Source of the DNA: Sediminibacillus halophilus
GTDB lineage: Bacteria > Bacillota > Bacilli > Bacillales > Amphibacillaceae
DNA: 64,000 nucleotides
Assembly (NCBI RefSeq): GCF_900103695.1
Contig: NZ_FNHF01000001.1
Location: forward strand, 930,001 to 994,000
Reading direction: 5' to 3'
Both the position numbers and the translations under genes were made by a program. Of this stretch, positions 60,591 through 64,000 are shown piece by piece. Within the stretch, counting starts at the first letter, position 1, and every line of letters starts with the position of its first letter. Under the pieces are notes generated by a model. The model had not been told where the DNA came from. It did no database searches and was given only the letters and a program-made list of their open reading frames with translations.

Positions 60591-60642
60591 TGGATTATGC
60601 AGCAGGAAGGTTGAGGTTTTCATATAGATGATAAACCTGCGA

Positions 60643-60675
60643 AAAACGAGCTTATAAGCTAAGCTCGTTTTTTGT
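60643..60675 (+). terminator. Terminator of KGG gene
   Basis: AAACGAGCTTA and TAAGCTCGTTT form an 11-bp stem with a T tract. Confidence 0.85.
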
Positions 60676-60691
60676 TTGACCTTTTGGACTG

Positions 60692-61267
60692 TTACTTCAA
60701 GGTGTTGGTTACTCCCCAAATTTTATCTGTACCCTGGTAATCATTGAGGGCAATATCCAAATCATGAAACATACGGTGCAAGCTTCTAATCGTTTTTTTA
60801 TCGTCATCCTCTACAGCAGAAGTTGCCAGCTGCTGAATTTTCTCCAAATCACTCTTTAAGGCATCATCCTCTACTTTCGGCAGCATGTCATCCAGCACAG
60901 TGATAATCTCCTCTGCCTCTGTTTCCTGTTCAGACCAATCAAGATTGTCAATTCGGCCATAACCCGTTGTATCGTTATAAAAGTCATGAGTCTCGGCTAC
61001 AAAGTCGCCAACATCTTCATATTCTTTGCCTACTGATTCTCTCGTCTCCTCCGCTTTTTCCTCCAGTTCCTCCTGGCTTTGTCCAGATCCAGAAGATTCA
61101 TCTGTCTGCTGTTCACTAGTTTCTGTCTGCTGGTCATTAAATAGTCCGATGCCTCCTAGATCAAAAACAAAGGAGAAAAAAGCAATCGCAACCACCAATG
61201 TGACACCTAAAGCAGTCATACTCCAGCCGAACCAGCCCATTCGTTTTCTTTTCCCGCTTCTCGGCAT
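60692..61267 (-). CDS. Membrane-anchored acidic protein, unknown
   Basis: A 191-residue protein: basic start (MPRSGKRKRMGWFGW), one helix (MTALGVTLVVAIAFFSFVF), an acidic Ser/Gln/Glu linker, then a helical extracellular domain (DVGDFVAETHDFYNDTTGYG, DLEKIQQLATSAVEDDDKKT). No domain known to me. Monocistronic. Confidence 0.65.
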   Translation of the reverse strand: MPRSGKRKRMGWFGWSMTALGVTLVVAIAFFSFVFDLGGIGLFNDQQTETSEQQTDESSGSGQSQEELEEKAEETRESVGKEYEDVGDFVAETHDFYNDTTGYGRIDNLDWSEQETEAEEIITVLDDMLPKVEDDALKSDLEKIQQLATSAVEDDDKKTIRSLHRMFHDLDIALNDYQGTDKIWGVTNTLK

Positions 61268-61402
61268 GTCTGCAGCATCCTTTCCTATACACTTTTCTAT
61301 TATTTTTTATGAACGCTCGGTGCATCCTTGAATACTCTACTGATTATTTTAGCCTTTTTCCTTACTTCAGACTAGTAGTTTGCAAGCATAACATAGAATA
61401 AA

Positions 61403-61432
61403 ACAACCACCCAGTAGAATAAGGGTGGTTGA
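61403..61432 (-). terminator. Terminator of esterase gene
   Basis: On the minus strand CAACCACCC and GGGTGGTTG form a stem followed by TTTTATTC. Confidence 0.75.
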
Positions 61433-61463
61433 TTTATATGTCCAGTTGCTATAATTGCTGTTT

Positions 61464-62216
61464 TTAACAGTTTGCTTTAATAAATTGAATCGCTTTATTC
61501 GCTATCACTTCTTTGTCGTTATCCAAAGTGGCAACGTGATAGCTTGCATCCAAATTAAACAACGTTTTTTCAGTCGAAGAAACCGAATCATAAATCAGCT
61601 GGGAATTTTCCGGCGGAACGACATGGTCTTCCGTAGAAGAAAAGATCACAATCGGGGTAGTAATACTGCTTAAATTTTGCTTGACCATCTCCGTTAATGT
61701 GACAATCTCCCCCATCGATTTTACCGGGGTTTTTTCGTAGGCAAGTTCCTTGACCCCCGGCCTTTTGATATCGGAGCCGATTCCGTTAACAAATCTAGTA
61801 TCCGTCTGGGCCAATTCCCGGTAATTTTCAGCCATTTCCGGAATATCCACAGCAGCATTAATGGGCAGAATCCCATTAATTTCCGGGTGCTGTTCTGCTA
61901 AGTATAATGTCAACGTACCACCCATGGACAAGCCGGCGACAAATAACTTGGAGCATTCCTCCTTTAACGTTGCCAAGCCCGCTTCTACGTTATCAATCCA
62001 ATCCTGGTAAGTAGACGCTTCCATATCCTCCGGGTCAGTACCATGGCCTTCCAATCTCGGTCCCAGGACAGTAAAACCTTCTGCCGCAAACTGTTCACCT
62101 ATATATCGCATACTCTGCGTTGTACCCGTAAATCCGTGCACAACCAGCACGCCAATTTCATTGCCGGCAAAGTAAAATGCATCTGCATCCTTCATCACAC
62201 GATAATTAGCCGCCAT
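61464..62216 (-). CDS. Carboxylesterase (Est30-like alpha/beta hydrolase)
   Basis: A 250-residue esterase. VLVVHGFTGTTQSMRYI forms the oxyanion region, GLSMGG the nucleophile elbow (Ser near 97), SSTEDHVVPP the aspartate and DASYHVATLDND the histidine, as in Geobacillus Est30 and B. subtilis YvaK. The second of two adjacent ATGs has the better spacing to GGAGG. Prefers short to medium acyl esters in the family. Confidence 0.85.
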   Translation of the reverse strand: MAANYRVMKDADAFYFAGNEIGVLVVHGFTGTTQSMRYIGEQFAAEGFTVLGPRLEGHGTDPEDMEASTYQDWIDNVEAGLATLKEECSKLFVAGLSMGGTLTLYLAEQHPEINGILPINAAVDIPEMAENYRELAQTDTRFVNGIGSDIKRPGVKELAYEKTPVKSMGEIVTLTEMVKQNLSSITTPIVIFSSTEDHVVPPENSQLIYDSVSSTEKTLFNLDASYHVATLDNDKEVIANKAIQFIKANC

Positions 62217-62324
62217 CATACTACCTCCCTATTTCAACATAAATATGTATCTCTACTTTTCATGTATAACAGTTAAATCTTACCATAACCCAGAAAAAAT
62301 ACAAACCATCTTTTTAAAAACTAA

Positions 62325-62573
62325 AGGGGTCAGCTAAGGGGGGCAGTCCCCAAAACAGAATAAAATAGAATTTTTGTTGACTTTGAAGATATGGGGGACT
62401 GACCCCATTTAGGCATTTTCACCTGATAGAGCCGGTCATTCTAGTATTCCAATTCCACTGAAGCCCTTGGCAGGAAGTTAATTGGAGCAGAATGCAAGCA
62501 GTTTGGGGACTGACCCTAGGCTCAATATATAATGTAGTTTTTTATGACGAGGTTATTATAAGGGTCAGTCCCC
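62325..62573. repeat. Second GGGGTCAGTCCCC-type palindrome cluster
   Basis: AGGGGTCAGCTAAGG (62325), GGGGCAGTCCCC (62340), GGGGGACTGACCCC (62393), TTGGGGACTGACCCT (62503) and AGGGTCAGTCCCC (62559) are in alternating orientation, as in 33797-34037. Non-coding, between two minus-strand genes. Confidence 0.8.
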
Positions 62574-62596
62574 TATATATATTATCCCCAACAAGA

Positions 62597-62634
62597 AAAG
62601 ACCGCCGTTCCGATGGAAACGGCGGTCTTGATTT
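62597..62634 (-). terminator. Terminator of queuosine operon
   Basis: On the minus strand AAGACCGCCGTTTCC and GGAACGGCGGTCTT form a stem followed by TTCTTGTT. Confidence 0.85.
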
Positions 62635-62640
62635 TCATCT

Positions 62641-63273
62641 TTACTTGGAGGAAAGGATAGCATGTTGTTTAGTTTCCTGCTTTCCTGCCAGCTTGACCAA
62701 TAGGTAAGCAATTGGTGTATCGATGAGCGCTACAAGTACTTTAAACAGATACTGCGAACCGATCATACCGATAAGTACACCAACGGGGACTGTCCCTCCA
62801 AAAGCTATAGTGACGAAAATAATCGTATCAATCAGCTGGCTGGTGATTGTCGACAAGTTATTGCGCAGCCATAGTTTCTCACTTCCATGTTTCTCCTTTA
62901 AAGAATGGAAGATGGATACATCCAAGTTTTGGCTAGCTAAATAGGACACCAAGCTTGCCAGCATCACTTGGAAACTACCGCCCAGCACCGTTTCAAATTC
63001 TATTTGCCCTGCAAATACAGGTGCTGCCGGAAGTTGAATCGCAATAAAAATAAATAGCATGGCTAATACCTGGGTAACAAATCCTGCCTGGACAGTCTTT
63101 CGGGCAGCATCCTTACCATAGACTTCACCGATTACATCCGTGATTAAATAGGTGATGACATATACAATAACGGCTGCTGGCAAGACAAAGTCCCCTACAG
63201 CAAATAGTTTCACACCAAGCACATTTGATATTACCAAGAGACCAGTAAATAGTGCATTCAAATATATTAACAT
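62641..63273 (-). CDS. Queuosine precursor transporter (YhhQ/VUT family)
   Basis: A 210-residue protein with six helices. ITYLITDVIGEVYGKDAARK, then SYLASQNLDVSIFHSLKEKH and SQLIDTIIFVTIAFGG are the DUF165/YhhQ signatures. The family imports preQ0 or preQ1. It follows queF by 73 bp on the same strand, so salvage and reduction of the precursor are genetically linked. Confidence 0.9.
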   Translation of the reverse strand: MLIYLNALFTGLLVISNVLGVKLFAVGDFVLPAAVIVYVITYLITDVIGEVYGKDAARKTVQAGFVTQVLAMLFIFIAIQLPAAPVFAGQIEFETVLGGSFQVMLASLVSYLASQNLDVSIFHSLKEKHGSEKLWLRNNLSTITSQLIDTIIFVTIAFGGTVPVGVLIGMIGSQYLFKVLVALIDTPIAYLLVKLAGKQETKQHAILSSK

Positions 63274-63346
63274 AACTTCTTCTCCCTTTCGTTTTAAAAC
63301 AAGGAAAGGAACAAAGTCGTACCCTCTATTAACTTAAAATAATGTT

Positions 63347-63844
63347 TTATCGGTTATCTATTTTTTCGGGATAGAGATCATGGTTCATCATTCGATGGTC
63401 AGCCATCTGAACGAATTTAGTGTTCGGCTTACCATAATTACAAAATGGATCTATGGAAATTCCTCCACGAGGAGTGAATTTCCCCCATACTTCAATATAT
63501 CGCGGGTCCATTAAATTAATTAAATCATTCATAATGATATTCATGCTATCCTCATGAAAATCACCATGATTGCGGAAGCTAAACAGGTATAACTTCAAGG
63601 ATTTACTCTCCACCATTTTTTCATCCGGAATGTAACTAATATAGACGGTTCCGAAATCGGGTTGTCCTGTTTTAGGACAAAGAGTAGTGAATTCAGGACA
63701 ATTGAATTTCACAAAATAATCACGCCCCGGATGTTTATTATCAAATGTTTCAAGTACTTCTGGAGTATAGTCAAATTGATAGGTCGTCCCCTGACTTCCC
63801 AGCAATGTTATATCAGTCAGCTCTTCATCTCTTCTTCCTGCCAT
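63347..63844 (-). CDS. queF: NADPH-dependent 7-cyano-7-deazaguanine reductase
   Basis: A 165-residue unimodular Que[21 protein letters not shown] has the catalytic Cys56 that forms the thioimide with preQ0 and Asp63; [20 protein letters not shown] is the QueF motif with the substrate-binding Glu79. It reduces preQ0 to preQ1 for queuosine in tRNA. A preQ1-I riboswitch lies upstream. Confidence 0.97.
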   Translation of the reverse strand: MAGRRDEELTDITLLGSQGTTYQFDYTPEVLETFDNKHPGRDYFVKFNCPEFTTLCPKTGQPDFGTVYISYIPDEKMVESKSLKLYLFSFRNHGDFHEDSMNIIMNDLINLMDPRYIEVWGKFTPRGGISIDPFCNYGKPNTKFVQMADHRMMNHDLYPEKIDNR

Positions 63845-63921
63845 CTTAAACGCTCCTTTTTACTTGTCCGTGTTCCAGCAAGTATTATTTATCTAAACAC
63901 ATCTTCTTAAAAGATCGGAAC

Positions 63922-63953
63922 AAAAAGGCCATGCCCCTAACGGACATGGCCTA
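63922..63953 (-). terminator. preQ1-riboswitch terminator
   Basis: On the minus strand AGGCCATG and CATGGCCT, with extra inner pairs, form a stem followed by TTTTTG, between the aptamer and queF. Confidence 0.85.
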
Positions 63954-63964
63954 AAACACCTGTT

Positions 63965-64000
63965 AATGTCCTTAGTTTTTTATAGAGGGTTTACGCTAAG
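63965..64000 (-). promoter_or_regulatory. preQ1-I riboswitch, cut by right edge
   Basis: The minus strand reads CTTAGCGTAAACCCTCTAT then AAAAAACTAAGGACATTAA. This is the 3' part of a class I preQ1 aptamer: loop, P1 3' strand CCCTCT, A-rich tail and the CTAAGG segment that pairs back. The P1 5' strand (expected AGAGG) lies beyond base 64000. Ligand binding should favour the terminator at 63922. Confidence 0.85.

Noticed and set aside
60345-60719. 124-residue hydrophobic frame antisense to the KGG gene
   Set aside because: It is the reverse reading of the KGG repeats, has no ribosome binding site, and its repeats come from the sense gene.

Overview
The window comes from the chromosome of a spore-forming, low-GC Firmicute of the family Bacillaceae, probably a halotolerant one; I cannot name the genus from sequence alone. 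The evidence is AGGAGG-type ribosome binding sites, a SAM-I riboswitch before metNPQ, a preQ1-I riboswitch before queF, a complete sigY-yxlCDEFG operon in Bacillus subtilis order, SigB-type promoters, Spo0E and spore-coat (CotF-like, DUF2642-like) genes, a BCCT osmolyte carrier, and a B. subtilis-type Fnr with a C-terminal cysteine cluster. I found no rRNA, tRNA, CRISPR array, prophage or intact insertion sequence.

Layout. 0-8 kb: HD-domain protein, LysR and MerR regulators, a MerR-controlled SDR beside a decayed second SDR, then a minus-strand block (Nudix, alpha/beta hydrolase, two nucleotidyltransferases, small membrane proteins) that includes a membrane gene broken by two in-frame TGA codons. 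8-14 kb: a SigB-type general-stress SDR, dispersed Bacillaceae repeats, a Spo0E-like gene, a C45-type Ntn hydrolase, an orphan protein with two CxxC motifs and a HAD phosphatase. 14-18 kb: methionine uptake under SAM-riboswitch control. 18-35 kb: small proteins, YhfK-like oxidoreductase, sodium symporter, PrmA-like methyltransferase, paired SMR transporter, ABC/FtsX exporter, YpvA-type helicase, VOC epimerase-like protein, YfmL helicase. 36-39 kb: the sigY operon. 40-48 kb: BCCT transporter and a seven-gene ABC operon with four different membrane subunits and one ATPase.

48-64 kb: spore-coat-type genes and acetyltransferases, then an Fnr island. The island has a ba3-type oxidase (subunits IIa, II and I), a divergent MobA-like gene, fnr itself and a CuA-like lipoprotein. 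Three promoters in it carry Fnr boxes at the same spacing from a TACA(A/C)T -10 element. After that come an XRE/membrane pair, a BcrA-type ABC transporter, a divergent general-stress pair (YkuS-YtxH fusion and a KGG-repeat protein), an Est30-like esterase, a queuosine-precursor transporter and queF, whose preQ1 riboswitch is cut by the right edge.

The observations most worth following are the coherent Fnr island with a degenerate MobA-like protein, the second SigY-type promoter behind an intra-operon terminator, the four-permease ABC operon, the duplicated MerR operators with an eight-codon gene stub, and several decaying genes.
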